Source of the DNA: Cryptomeria japonica
Lineage: Eukaryota; Streptophyta; Pinopsida; Cupressales; Cupressaceae
DNA: 64,000 nucleotides
Assembly (NCBI RefSeq): GCF_030272615.1
Contig: NC_081409.1
Coordinates: forward strand, 26,607,406 to 26,671,405
Direction of reading: 5' to 3'
Positions 46,514-58,181 of the stretch are shown here, piece by piece. Both the position numbers and the translations under genes were made by a program. The notes under the pieces are model-generated. The model worked only from the letters and a program-made list of their open reading frames with translations. It had not been told where the DNA came from and searched no databases. The first letter of the stretch is position 1. Every line of letters starts with the position of its first letter.

Positions 46514-47179
46514 GGTCTTTCTTCACAGGCAAGAAAATTGGGCTATAGAACTAGTTATATAGAAGTTGAAATGTTAGTTATGAAATCACGTTTTAGTATA
46601 ATATACCAAATCAAGTTACTTGAAAATAGAAATTATCATCATTGAACCAAAACAATCTAACTCTTCTTTTTCATCTCAAAACATATCTAATGGCTTTGTG
46701 GTATGCAATCCTTGTATAAGATATTAAGTTGGCTGATGTCTAATTGGGATAATCCATGAGTGTGTAATGTGAATTCAGTATCCTAAACATTGGAGAGTCC
46801 TTAGCTGACTTGCCTAATCAATGTGGTTGTTGTCCTAATATGAAATACTGAGTTCTTCCCTTGCCTCTACATCAAAATTCTCACATCATGTTTCTTTAAC
46901 AAAACACACTAATATGAATTGAGCCAACACCATGAGGATAGGGTCAAGTATCAATATGGCAACTAATCATAATACGTGAAGACGGGGTTCACACACAAGT
47001 GTTGGCTCTCAACAATGCCACACTTCCAAAATTGTCAGTCTCAAGACTTGTCCTATTGGGTGAGCACTCATTGATGGCCACAAGGCCAAATCAATGTATG
47101 CAGGCTTCGAACTCCTAACTCTAGGCTAGGAGGACCCTATAGAAGGTCTATGAACACTCACTTGGTCTAGGGGTTTCAC
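46514..47179. other. No gene recognised
   Basis: This is the upstream side of the CACTA gene region, but I see no CACTA terminus, subterminal repeats or coding motif. A tandem 25-bp duplication of 'cactagagatattgaata' lies just beyond, at about 47177-47240. Confidence 0.45.
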
Positions 47180-47326
47180 TAGAGATATTGAATAGGAGGA
47201 CCTAGAAGAACCATCACTAGAGATATTGAATAAGAGATAGACTTCTACTGCTGCATTAAAAGCATTGGCATGTTCTTCATTTATTGATGTAAACTCTCTG
47301 TGACACCACCACAACCAACAAAGGTG
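47180..47326 (-). repeat. Left inverted copy of a diverged CWC22 fragment
   Basis: On the minus strand this reads TTGGTTGTGGTGGTGTCACAG and then GAGAGTTTACATCAATAAAT. It is about 97 percent identical to 50074-50206 in opposite orientation. It is also roughly 75 percent identical to the MA3-domain end of the CWC22 pseudogene at 48255-48165 (SIGLGGITESLREYLKNMPR), with in-frame stops. The two copies bracket the pseudogene. Confidence 0.82.
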
Positions 47327-47929
47327 TAAAAGAATGTTGAAATGGTATTGATTATACTGGTCTCAATGTAAACCTGACCATCTATAGAAGGAATAGGCAT
47401 TATAGTTTGATTGATGAGAAATATAAGGTTTGCCTGAATACTCAAGGTCTTCATACATTGGGTATGTCATATGTATGCTCATGGATAGCATTTGACATCA
47501 AGGAGATAGTAAAGAGACAAAACCCAGGTAGTAGCATATACCTAAATCCATGGGGAGATATAGAAGATATTTTCAAAGTAAGATCTAAGCACAAAGCATC
47601 TTATTGAATTTAGATTTCTAGTTTGCTTATGGTACATCACACAACATGGAAAACAAGAAATACTCAATAAATAACAGGATTCATTGATCTAGCATTATCA
47701 TAATCTACACTTGGCCTTCAATATTTTCTCCTCCTAACACTGTTTATCCATTACCTGTCAAGTACATAAGTCTAAAACCCGTGGCTATTAAAATACAGAA
47801 GACAACATTGTAGCATCTTATAATCATCTGTTATAAAACCAAAGCACTTGGGAGTGATTCTTTTGTTTGCCACGGTTTAGGAAAACGGTGTCTACTGGAG
47901 CCTTGAATAACTGACTAGAAAGATTTTTA

Positions 47930-50035
47930 ATTCCTTTTCTTTTTCCTTCTAATTTTTTCACTGTCACTTTCATCCTCCAAGTCAAATGCCCTCGCCCTTT
48001 TCTTTCTTCTTGTTTTTTCATACTCATTGTCATGCTTTTTCTTTCTTGGTGACTCCTTACTGCTCTCACTGTCAATTTCACTCTCAGAATCTGAGTCTGA
48101 TGTATCAGAATCTGACGAACCTGATGAACTAGAAGAATCGTCATTAGAGGTAGATTCATCTGACTCAGGAATAGACTTTTTCTGCTGCATTATAAGCCTT
48201 GGCATATTCTTCAAATACTCACGTAAACTCTCAGTGATACCACCAAGACCAATAGAAGTAAAGAAATTGATAGCAAACTGTGAATTTTTGGGAATGTCCT
48301 TTGGAAAAATTGAATCAAAAGACTCCTGCATTCTTGGATCGTTCAACCTTTCATTAAGCAACAATATACCAAGCTGCTCTGCCAGCTCCTGGAAGAGAAT
48401 CTTTATAAAAATATGGGAAGAGGAAGTAGTATCTTCCTCTGTCAGACATATATAAGCAAGACAATGCCATGGAAGAGCATCTGTGCCAAGTAAGTGGGCA
48501 AAAAACTGTGCAACATTATGCAGTTTATTTGTTTCCAGTCTGTGTATCATAGAATACTATTGTACAAAACACTTATCAAAAAATTATTGATAAATTTTAT
48601 TGATCATACATAATATTTGCCCAAGAAGACCATAATAATGAAGATATGTTCTCTCTTGACTGCAGCATTCTAACAACATGATGCACAATTCCATCTCTTG
48701 ATCGGGTTCAAGCTTGATCTTTAGTAACTTATGACAGCTTCCTTAAAATCAACACTTGGCATGATTTTCAAATAAATTGTACGTCTTAAATTGACCAAGT
48801 TTGTTTCTGTCTCATCCTATATTCTCAGTGCTTCCTCACCTTCCTCTTCATCATCATCATCATCATTTGAATCATCACCTGAATCATTCTCCCCTTCTAC
48901 TTCATCTGAAGAAGCATCTCCAAGGATATCTTTCTTCAGTTTTTCATAGGTTGCCTCATGCTCTAAGAAATTAGGATTTGTCTTGAAAACATCCAAACCA
49001 GCTTCTTGATCAAGTCCATCTTCTAGGAAAACTTCGTGTGTTAACTGATCTTCTTGCTCTACAAGGTCCAATTCTGGATGCACAGCTGGATGACCCTCGA
49101 ACTTAGCTTTGCGAATTGCAAAAAGGCCTTCAATTAAAAATTGTACTCGTTTTCCAATTTCCCCCTCATGGAGAATACCTCTAAATCTTTCAAAAATCCC
49201 ATAGAGACCTTTGGGTGAAAGGTCTTGCAACAAAGAACCACATTCTTTCACGAACCCAACAACAACCTCTACATTGTCATCTGTGGGGTTCTCTAGTAAA
49301 AGGGTGAGAAGTTCCAAGGCAATGATCTCATGTGCAACTTGTTGATTCACTAAATGAGCTATGAATTTGGTTGTTGCTATCAACATGTGCTTGTCATTGC
49401 ATTTGTATGCCCTCTTAAGCTGCAAAATAATTCTTCACAAAAGCAGATTGCCAACTTCAGGAAATTTTGTATTTACCACAGCAACCAACGCAGCAAAAAC
49501 ATCTGTAAATCCAGGGGATGCCATTTGGGATTTCATACAAGACCTACAAAATAGACCCCTCCCATGGATGAGATTCTCTGCAAACAACTCTGGAATGATG
49601 TTCTTGATGTTAGATGCATTTACCTTGTTTACTGACCCATTGATACTCTTCCGAAGGGCATCCCATGTCATGCGCTGGTATTCCACATTGCTCTTGTCTT
49701 CCACATCTTTCATCATTTGAGCCAGCTGAAATGGGGGAATGTAAACACCCCCACTTCTTCCAACACCCTTCTCAGCTCCTCTTACAGCACCTTCACCATT
49801 CCCATTCTGAGATGGAGCAGACACAACACCAAAAGTTTTCACTTCCACTGCCTCTTTGTTACTCTTGTTTCTAGAAGCCCCTTTACCACTTAATTCGTGC
49901 TTATTTCTATACATAAACCCATCAGGAAGCATGAGTTTTTGCATATAAGCTCGCCCAAATATTTTACAGTTATTTTTCATCAAGATTCCCTCAGGAGCTG
50001 GCAGATCCTGCTTCCATACTTTAATTTTATTTTCT
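47930..50035 (-). pseudogene. CWC22: CWC22 pre-mRNA-splicing factor pseudogene
   Basis: Minus-strand frames give successive parts of CWC22. These are the pre-MIF4G motif GGVYIPPFQLAQMMKDVEDK (about 49745), the MIF4G domain (MTWDALRKSINGSVNKVNAS through FRGILHEGEIGKRVQFLIEG, 49675-49130), an acidic linker, the MA3 domain (MIHRLETNKLHNVAQFFAHL to GLGGITESLREYLKNM, 48550-48200) and a Ser/Asp/Lys-rich tail. CWC22 brings eIF4A3 to the spliceosome. Disabling changes are an in-frame TGA at 49437-49435, a TAG at 48819-48817, a 2-base deletion near 48735 and two more stops near 48585 and 48560. No intron is visible across both domains, which suits a processed copy, although no poly-A tail is seen. The open part begins at about 50035, so the N-terminal region of the usual protein is missing. 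Confidence 0.9.
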
Positions 50036-50073
50036 CAAAGGACAATCCTAAAAATCCATGCATTGCAAACAAC

Positions 50074-50206
50074 TTTTTACACCTTTGTTGGTTGTGGTGG
50101 CATCAAAGAGAGTTTACATCAATAAATGAAGAACATGCCAATGCTTTTAATGCAACAGTAGAAGTCTATCTCTTATTCAATATCTCTAGTGAAACCCCCA
50201 TGATCT
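50074..50206 (+). repeat. Right inverted copy of the diverged CWC22 fragment
   Basis: It reads on the plus strand as CACCTTTGTTGGTTGTGGTG through CTAGTGAAACCCCCA and is the reverse complement of 47180-47326 with few mismatches. It is opposite in orientation to the CWC22 pseudogene it flanks. Confidence 0.82.
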
Positions 50207-50510
50207 TTTGTTGGAGTAGAATTTGTTATATTCTATAAAGGGTCTTGTCCTTTGTTGATGGGATATTCATCTACCTCAAGAAATAATTGTTCTTTTCTCC
50301 AACAAGAAGTGGAACTAAATGAAGATCTAGCACCATGAAATGAATCCTCAAAAGGATTACTATAGTTAGTTTTGGTAGATAATGATCTGGGCAAAATACT
50401 AATGTGGCTTTAGGAAACATTATGTACTAGCTTAGCATACTCTAAGAACTTTGGTGCGACATGCTACATCCAATTAAGTCTCCATCGGTATCTCTATTGT
50501 GTTTATGATC
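50207..50510. other. No gene recognised
   Basis: This AT-rich stretch between the inverted CWC22 fragment and the tandem repeat has no coding or repeat structure that I can identify. Confidence 0.5.
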
Positions 50511-50658
50511 TCTAGATTTATGATCTCTATAATATAACTAATATGCGATATCTAGATTTATGATCTCTATAATATAACTAATATGCGATATCTAGACTTA
50601 TGATCTCTATAACATAACTAATATGCGATATCTAGATTTATGATCTCTATAATATAAC
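50511..50658. repeat. 40-bp tandem repeat, about 3.7 copies
   Basis: Units start at 50511, 50551, 50591 and 50631 with TCTAGATTTATGATCTCTAT and continue AATATAACTAATATGCGATA. Units differ by one or two transitions. The function is unknown. Confidence 0.92.
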
Positions 50659-51084
50659 AATCCCATAATTATGCTTCCACGCATCTATACCACAACACAG
50701 ACATCATGCTAGTGTTCAACCATAGCACTTGATATCCTAATTATAGAATGTGAAATATGCACATAACTATGAATAAAGATTAAGAAAAACAAAGAAAGAT
50801 GCTTATTGCAAACATAAATGACTAATGGACAAGAATTGAATTCATTGTAGATAGTTTTGAATATCAAATTCACTTATTTGCGTGCATTTAGTAACTCATG
50901 TACTTGTGGCCAACCATTTATCTCTTTCATAAATTAAACATTTATTAATAACATTAAATGGTTGAGTAATTATGTTTTAGTTGAAATTGAAAATAAAATA
51001 TTTTATTTCAGGACAACTCACACTATTCCCTATCATATTTTAGACTCACGATTTTGTTAGTAGTGGTTTGATGTCTTTGGAGCT
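50659..51084. other. No gene recognised
   Basis: AT-rich sequence upstream of the PPR fragment. No promoter or start codon for the PPR reading frame is apparent. Confidence 0.5.
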
Positions 51085-52071
51085 GATCATTGCATTTCTT
51101 TAGTTACGTTTGCCAGCGTACTCCCAGCCTGTGCCAAAATGGGAGCTTTGGAACAGGGTATGGACATCCATCAAAGCATAAAAGATAGAGGAATTTTGCC
51201 AGATGTAGTTGCAACTGCTTTGTTAGACATGTATGCAAAATGTGGAAGCATAGAAAAGGCATGTGAACTATTTGATGGATTGCCTCAAACAAATGTGGTT
51301 TTCTGGACTGCAATGATTGCCAGATATGCACAAAATGGATTTGTTGAGAAGGCTTTAGAAACTTTCAAGCAAATGCAATCGACAAGTGTAAAGCCAAATT
51401 CCACGACCATTGCTACTATCCTCCCTGCCTATGCCAAAATGGGAGATTTGGAACAGGGTATGGACATTCATCGAAGCATAAAGGATAGAGGAATTTTGTC
51501 AGATGTTGTAGTTGCAACTACCCTGGTAGACATGTATACAAAATGTGGAAGCATAGACAAGGCACGTGAACTATTTGATAGAATGCTTGAAAGAAATGTT
51601 GTCTCGTGGACTGCAATGATTGCTGGATATGCACAAAATGGATTTGTCGAAAAGGCTTTAGACATTTTCAAGCAAATGAAATTGGCAGGCATAAAGCCAA
51701 ATTCCACAATCTTTGCCAGCATCCTCCCTACCTGTACAAAAATGGGAGCTTTGGAATAGGGTATGGACATCCATCAAAGCATAACGGATAGAGGAATTTT
51801 GTTAGGTGTTGTACTTGCAAATGCCCTACTTGACATGTATGCAAAATGTGGAAACATGGACAAGGCTCATGAATTGTTTGATACGATGCCGCAAAGAGAT
51901 GTGATCTCATGTGAACAATCAACACGCGCGTATATGGGAGGAATGGATTGTTGTGACAAAATTGAACGCTCACTCCTCAATCACAGTTCTATAGTTTTAC
52001 GAGGAATGGATTCCTACAGGGTATTACGCATTCAAGGAACCACACCTTTTAATAGAAGCCATCCGGCCTGA
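51085..52071 (+). pseudogene. PLS-class pentatricopeptide repeat fragment
   Basis: The frame enters at about 51085 without a start codon (HCISLVTFASVLPACAKMGA) and runs to 52069. It holds three nearly identical blocks of about 102 codons. Each contains the L-type 'A.LP..AKMG.LEQGMDIH', S-type 'ALLDMYAKCGSIEKA.ELFD' and P-type 'NVV.WTAMIAGYAQNGFVEKAL' motifs. PLS proteins bind organellar RNA and usually guide C-to-U editing. A TAG at 51757-51759 (Gln codon changed) interrupts the third block. After the last repeat the sequence leaves the PPR pattern and no E or DYW domain is seen. It is a 5'-truncated and internally stopped copy. Confidence 0.88.
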
Positions 52072-53382
52072 GATTGGATAATCAATATGAATACGAGATT
52101 GACCAATTTGCATTAAAAACTAGGGCAATTTGCATAAAAAAGGAATCTCTTGAATGGTATATTTTTTGCAACATGAAATTAAGGTGAAGAATCTACCTCC
52201 TGCGCGGGATTGCAAGCAATACTACAAATGCCTTCGACGCGGGTTTGATGTTGTTGGGGGTTGAAGTCGCCACAGACACCTACGCGGGATTACAATGCAC
52301 AAATGAATTACCCTCTTCTTCTTTTTTAAGTAATGGCCGTTGTAATCAAAATTACGACGAACTCGAGCACTTTTTTGAAAAAAAGAAAATTTTCATTGCT
52401 AATGCCTTCTTCATCGAAACCAAATGGCAAATTGCCATTGGAATTATGACGAATTCGGGCATTTTTTCAAAAAAAAATCAAATTTGGCCACAATATACCT
52501 TCTTCGTCGGAAACCTCGGTTGAAAATCTAGTCCAAATGTATTAGGGGCAAAGAAAGTTTCCTGGAAGGGTTTTCATCCCGACAAATCAAGATGAAGAAG
52601 CAATCTCCTCCAAAACAAAACTAATTTCAAAATCAAAACTCCACATAACCCCAAATGAGAGCCTCAATCCTCCTTTTATTCATTTTTGCCTTTTTAGCTA
52701 CTTTTTCGAAAAAGCACTTTTTGATTTTTCTTGCTATTTTTCAAGAATGTTTTTGACTTTTTCATTGCTTTTTTGAATAACACCTTTTTACTTTTTTGCT
52801 ATTTTTAGGGGAATGTTTTTTTTCTTGCTTTTATTTAATAAAAATCACTTCCCTTTTTAATCTCTCAATGTAGGTTTAAATAATAAAGGCACGTCCATTG
52901 AACTAAATCACCTTTAATTTATTAATTGGCCACTATAGTCTCTTCATTAAATTAATTAAAATAATGATAAAGTTAGATCTTTAATTTAACTTTATTAACG
53001 TATAACCTATCGTTATTTAATTTAAAGTCCTTTGACTATGTCAGAAGTCAAGATGATCATCAAAACTGAACCCACTGACAATACCAAAAATAGAAAGCAT
53101 GGCAACTGACTCCGTCGATACCCATAATTGACTTACTAAAAATAGTAAATGTGGAAGACTTAACCCAAAAAGTCTCCAAAAAGGAGGGTTACGCTCAACC
53201 AACCATCAAAATATGAAATCACACTTGATATTACCTCCAAGATTCCCTAACCCTAATCATTAGCCCATGGTAATCAATTGAATATGTTAACAGCTCCACC
53301 ATGCTGAAATGGCTTAGGAAATGGACATTACAGGTTTCTATAGTCAATTTGAATTGATGATCTATTTGCATTTATTTTTCCC
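52072..53382. other. No gene recognised
   Basis: 52200-52530 has weak internal repetition ('cgcgggattgcaa', 'cttcttcgtcg') and a chance ORF. 52670-52850 is T-rich low-complexity DNA with recurring 'gctattttt' and 'gactttttc' words. 52880-53380 shows nothing. Confidence 0.45.
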
Positions 53383-53616
53383 CTAATTAAAGATCTCATG
53401 TGCCTCTTCCTTCTTTGTGTAAACCATGATATGATGGATGGTGATGCCAAATGCCTGTGCACTAGCTTCCTTTGTGAGGTTGGCAAGTATTCTTCCATCA
53501 TAAGTTACTATTATCCTTTGAGCATGTAGGTAATGCTTTGCACATTCAATTATTAGATCATAATTTGGAACCGAAGGAGGGAATCCAGTTGCTTGAGCTA
53601 TCCCATTCTTAACCAT
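53383..53616 (-). pseudogene. Short ORF of unknown function in gag position of element H
   Basis: A 77-codon minus-strand frame includes NYDLIIECAKHYLHAQRIIV, TYDGRILANLTKEASAQAFG and a KKEEAHEIF end. It does not resemble the Gag of elements C and F, although it lies about 1.2 kb downstream of the primer binding site of the LTR at 54843, where gag should be. It reads like a conserved helical protein segment, not random sequence. I do not recognise the family. It may be truncated by the end of the repeat on its left. Confidence 0.45.
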
Positions 53617-54829
53617 CTTTTTACCATATTAGAGGGCTTTGACCCATATATTCTCTCCTTGAAACTTTCTATGTTGATATGTCCAAAGTTGGTATCTCCA
53701 TCTTCTTGCCAATGTGAGTAAATCTTAGACTCTAGAATAATTATCTTATAATTATGCTTCATTTTGTATTTCTTTGGTGAATCTTGGACCTTAGCTATTT
53801 TTTATGATCCCTCACTTTTAGTTACCTTTGGTGGCATTTAGTCTAAAAATGTTTGTGATGGGGAGAGGTTCTCAAAGAGAGTCACACCTGGATCAATAGG
53901 TAGGTAAAGGATGTTTTAGTGGGCTTCCATCACTCTTCACTTGTCCATTAACAACTCAAACAATCAAACTCTATTGGAGTGCTCCCTATCAAGTTGTTTG
54001 CTATACTTGCTCTCAAGCATGACTAGGATTCACAAGAGTAAATCCAACCATTAGATCATCCAACCTCCAATATATACCTGCAGTGGTTTTAGGGGGTGTC
54101 TTAGAGGTGTTCCAACTCCATTCATGTGGTTCTTCAATTAGCTTCTCACCATTTCCTCATTGCTCCGTTTTCTTCCTACTTTATAGGCCTAGTAGCCCTA
54201 GAGCCCCAATTAGCCCTACCTTGCCATTTTTTTGGGAATTACTCGGAAAAAAATCAAAGAACCTTCCAACACCTTTTGTGATCTAAGTACCCTTTTGGAC
54301 AAACTTTTGGATCCACTAGGGTAGGTTGTCTGGTCTATCCATACTGGTCCGGATCCCAAAAATGGCACTTTTGAGGGTTTAGGGGTTAACAATCTTCTTC
54401 AATGGGGTTTGTTGCTCTCTCCACTTTGTCACACCTCCACCTCTTCACTGAGACTCTTCTATGCATCATAATTCCATGCCAAACACTTGGCACATTCACA
54501 TCAGCTCATCCCTGCAAGTAAAGGCAAAATTGACAGTCATATTCCTAGTCGGGCTATGGTAGAGCTCGCCTAGGAAATGATAGCAAGTTGCTTCCCAACA
54601 ACTTACAGGCCATTAAAAAGCATATATACACTATACAAGGGTTCCATGACTTTAATCCCAAGGTTCATTGAGCAAAAATCAAGGGATCTCAAGTTGGAAC
54701 CATGACTGGGCTCTTGAACCCTTGCTCAGACTGAGAGAAATGCAATAAGAGACAATTTGTAAACACACCTCAAATCTGCACTAAGGGAAGATACAAACAC
54801 TTCCTGAGCAACACTGTGAGATTTGGACC
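53617..54829 (-). other. Leader of element H
   Basis: Between the primer binding site and the unknown ORF lies about 1.2 kb without convincing coding sequence. No close match to the leaders of C and F could be seen by eye. A plus-strand ORF at 54083 is C/T-rich chance sequence. Confidence 0.45.
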
Positions 54830-54830
54830 A

Positions 54831-54842
54831 GCTCTGATACCA
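54831..54842 (-). other. Primer binding site of element H
   Basis: GCTCTGATACCA abuts the LTR and is complementary to TGGTATCAGAGC, showing minus orientation with genes to the left. Confidence 0.82.
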
Positions 54843-55350
54843 TATGAGATTTTTCCAAGATCTAGAGGCAATGGAAAGCACAAATAAGAGAGAACAAAAT
54901 GTATGATAGGAATAAACTGTATTCTATCAAGATGCAAAATATGATCAACTGGATCATTACAAGATGTTCAATGAATTCCCGTATAAAAAATGTAGATGAG
55001 CCTTCTTATATAGGCAAGGCTAGGGATATGTGAGCACACAAACATGACATGTGGCTCAATAAGAAACAAGGGTAGGTAGGAAATAGGTGTGGTAGGTAGG
55101 AGAAACAATAAAATATTCCACATGAGGTGGATCATCCACCGAAGGTGGAATTATCACTCCACAATAAGTGGATATCGTAAATTAGTAACAAGATCAACAC
55201 CATAAAAGGTGAAAATTCTCCTACACACACTATCCCAATGTGGCACAAACACCCAAGTATCTCATACCCAAACTACTATGAAATGCATTTCCTAAGTAAA
55301 CTTAAGTAAAGTGTAATAATATCCACAATGAATAATTATTTACACCAACA
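54843..55350 (-). repeat. 5' LTR of truncated element H (C/F family)
   Basis: It starts TATGAGATTTTTCCAAGATC where C and F have TGTGAG, and ends TTTACACCAACA. It shares the 'aaacatgacatgtggctcaa' and 'ggtaggtagg' blocks with the C and F LTRs and carries an extra insertion near 55150-55190. No partner LTR is found to the left, so the element is truncated. Confidence 0.82.
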
Positions 55351-56659
55351 AACACAATATAATCCACTAATCTACCATGAAATAATAAAAACAAGATCAA
55401 TCCATTTGGTACGGACTGCTGCTACAAAAATAACAAAATATAAGGCCAAAATCTGGAAATTGTCTTCAAATTTGATTCAAACTTGATCTTGGATTTTCCA
55501 ATCCATGTAAAATCATTCTAAGAGCATTTTATATTGCATTTTGGTCATAACCAACTCTTCATTGGTTGCCTAACCACCGATTTGCTAAAAAATTTGCAAA
55601 AAGTTGTCAAGCAACAATGACAACTTTTGCTCAAATGTGCATTTTTGCCTTTTACGCATTTCTACTCACACTAAACCTCCTAGGATGACTCCCTAACATC
55701 AAAATGACATGACCAAATGCCTAACGAGGCTTTACAAGATGTTTTACATAATAATACAAAATAATGCCATTTTAGGCTTACAAGGGCTCATTGGCCAAAT
55801 TTGAGAAAACCAACAAACCTAGGTGACAATCACCCTTCAAATGACTGCCAAAAACACATGTGTACCTCTAAACAGTCCATTATTCAAACATTGATCCAAA
55901 ATATGGACAATCACTCCAAAATTTGTAAAAGCATCCACAAACTAGTTAAAAGCTAGGTGCTCTTGCACCAGTTTGAACTCAAGTTATTTCAATTCAAGGG
56001 TTAGAGATAAACAAATTCCTTCAAAACTAAAATCATAATCAATGAATCTCATCATTCTAGAATAAATCTTACAATCTCATATTCACACAATAAAAGAAGA
56101 TCATTACTTAAAGCTTATGTGAAAAATTGACTTAAATTGTTCTAGTTTAGAACATTATATGCAAGTTCGGGTTCAGGGTACTATCATGGATTTTGGGGTT
56201 TCGATCACTTCAAGGATTGGGGCTCGTAATGAAACTTTCCTTGTTCTTATTTGTTTCTTGATTTCTTTATCATCTTGGCATTTTAACTCTTTTGATTGGA
56301 ATTTGACCTTTTTATCGAACATTGAGCATTTTTGGGGATTAGATATTGTTGGGGATGGATAGTCTATTTGGATGTTTCCATTATTTAAAGATTTTCTTGA
56401 TCTTTTTTTGTTTTTCTCTCTCAAGTTGTCTATCGTGTTTTCCAAGTAGATGAGGAATTTTTGACTCTATTTTCCAAACAAACAATCTATAATATCATGA
56501 TCAGTGGATTGGCATTGAAAGCACATTTTTGACAAGCTAAGATAAAGAATATGTTGAATGTGACACAACTAACAAATTTAGATATCCACAAATTCTTTTA
56601 GATCTGTAGAGAGGTCTACCTCAACATAAACATGCTTTTGTGAATGAGTTAAGAAAATT
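55351..56659. other. No gene recognised
   Basis: AT-rich DNA. The ORFs at 56159-56445 on both strands lack motifs. No repeat pair was detected. Confidence 0.5.
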
Positions 56660-56993
56660 TAATGCCCGCCACGAAAACCTAGAGAAACTAAACATATAAT
56701 CTATAAAAGAGAAATAATTTTAAAAAATAAATAACAACAACACATTATACTATATTAACTCATTACTCATTATAAATTGCATACACCAATAAAACATGAA
56801 CATATGAAACTAAAGTACACAAGTGGAATAATCATATAAATAAATAAACATATAACAATCTTCCCTAGGGTATCATAACATCATTACTGAATTATAACAT
56901 CAAATATGGTAATATACAAGATTCATCAATAATCAACGATATCTTTTCTAGATTATATGTTTAGTTTCTCTAGCGTTTTCGTGGCAGGCATTA
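56660..56993. repeat. MITE-like element with 50-bp terminal inverted repeats
   Basis: Left arm from 56660 (TAATGCCCGCCACGAAAACC, then AGAGAAACTAAACATATAAT) is the reverse complement of the right arm ending at 56993, with about five mismatches. The 234 bp between are AT-rich without ORFs. No clear target-site duplication is visible, so the class is uncertain. Confidence 0.7.
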
Positions 56994-58181
56994 TAGAGAA
57001 AATGTTAGGCTCAATATAAATAACCTTGCTAAGCGAGCTAACAATAGTGGTGATTTATTTAGCAAGGGGAAACCTTGGGAATTCTATTCAGAGTACTACA
57101 CAAAGAGCCTTTTCATTAAAAAAATTAAAAAAACCTCGATTCTAAGGCTGAAAATCCAAAAGGAACACACATATATACCACTTGGTTCATGTTTAAGAAT
57201 TAATTATGCACGACTAGTTTCAGCAAAATAAAAAATAAACAAATCTTTAGTGAGATATTATAAGACATCAAGATGAATCCCTTGCAAGACCCAATGCTCG
57301 TCAACCCACTCTCTAAACATGTTTTCAGGGAGAGTTCTCCCAACAAAGTAGCCTATTAAAGTAAAATGCTCAAATCATATATATGCATTACCAAACTCTA
57401 GAATGGGTAAAGCAACATGTGGAGAAGGGTCATAGTTCATACAGGTTATGAAATATCTTTAGAACATATTTTTGGGGTCACTTGTTCGGAGGAGACATTC
57501 TTTAAAGCCAACAAACCATCAATACTACTAAAAATTGTTGGGTTGGTAAATTTGAGACAATATAAATGGTAAATAAAAAATACCCACAATAAGTATGAGA
57601 GTAAGATTTTTTTTGGATCAATGACATGGTATGACATAAAAAGGAGACAATCCTTAAACAAAGACATCTGAATTATTATTTTTTAGCAATAATTATTCTT
57701 AAAAATTGTAGATGTGTGATATTTCACCAAAGGCATTTTTATATGAAATGGATGACCTCCATTGGGCGATCAATGATTGCAAATCCATCTCTGATCATGC
57801 GAGACAATTAAAGTCATTTGGTTCCTTCATTTTTCTCTTCCTCCATCCACTGTTTACGATTTAATTTGGTTTGATAGTACATTAGCCATAGTTTTCAATG
57901 TCTCATGTCATATTTAATACTATCATGCTATGATGAGTGAGAGATGTCCTACATCGATTAATTTGTGGGTGACCCCTATATGTCTTGTGTCATATGAAAT
58001 ATGCTACATTGTTTTACAATTCATTGGCAGCTTACTGAGAAAGATGTGCTTTTGCGGTTGCTAAATTCTTCTCGGTAATATTATCCTATAATCGATTATT
58101 GTGCTTTTATTACAAATTTACTTATTCCTATAGCTTATGGAGATATTGTACTTGCATGTTTATTTAATATATTTGTAGCGT
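56994..58181. other. No gene recognised
   Basis: No motif-bearing ORF or repeat boundary is seen. It ends at the LTR start at 58182. Confidence 0.5.

Noticed and set aside
46980-47020. Candidate right CACTA terminus (acaagtgttggctctcaac)
   Set aside because: Only scattered matches to the inverted 39332 terminus and no subterminal GTCGG motifs nearby.
50511-50658. CRISPR-like regular repeats
   Set aside because: The 40-bp units are directly adjacent with no unique spacers, in a plant genome; it is a simple tandem repeat.
56159-56445. Hydrophobic plus-strand ORF and its antisense partner
   Set aside because: No LINE, transporter or other motif; both strands are open by chance in AT-rich DNA.
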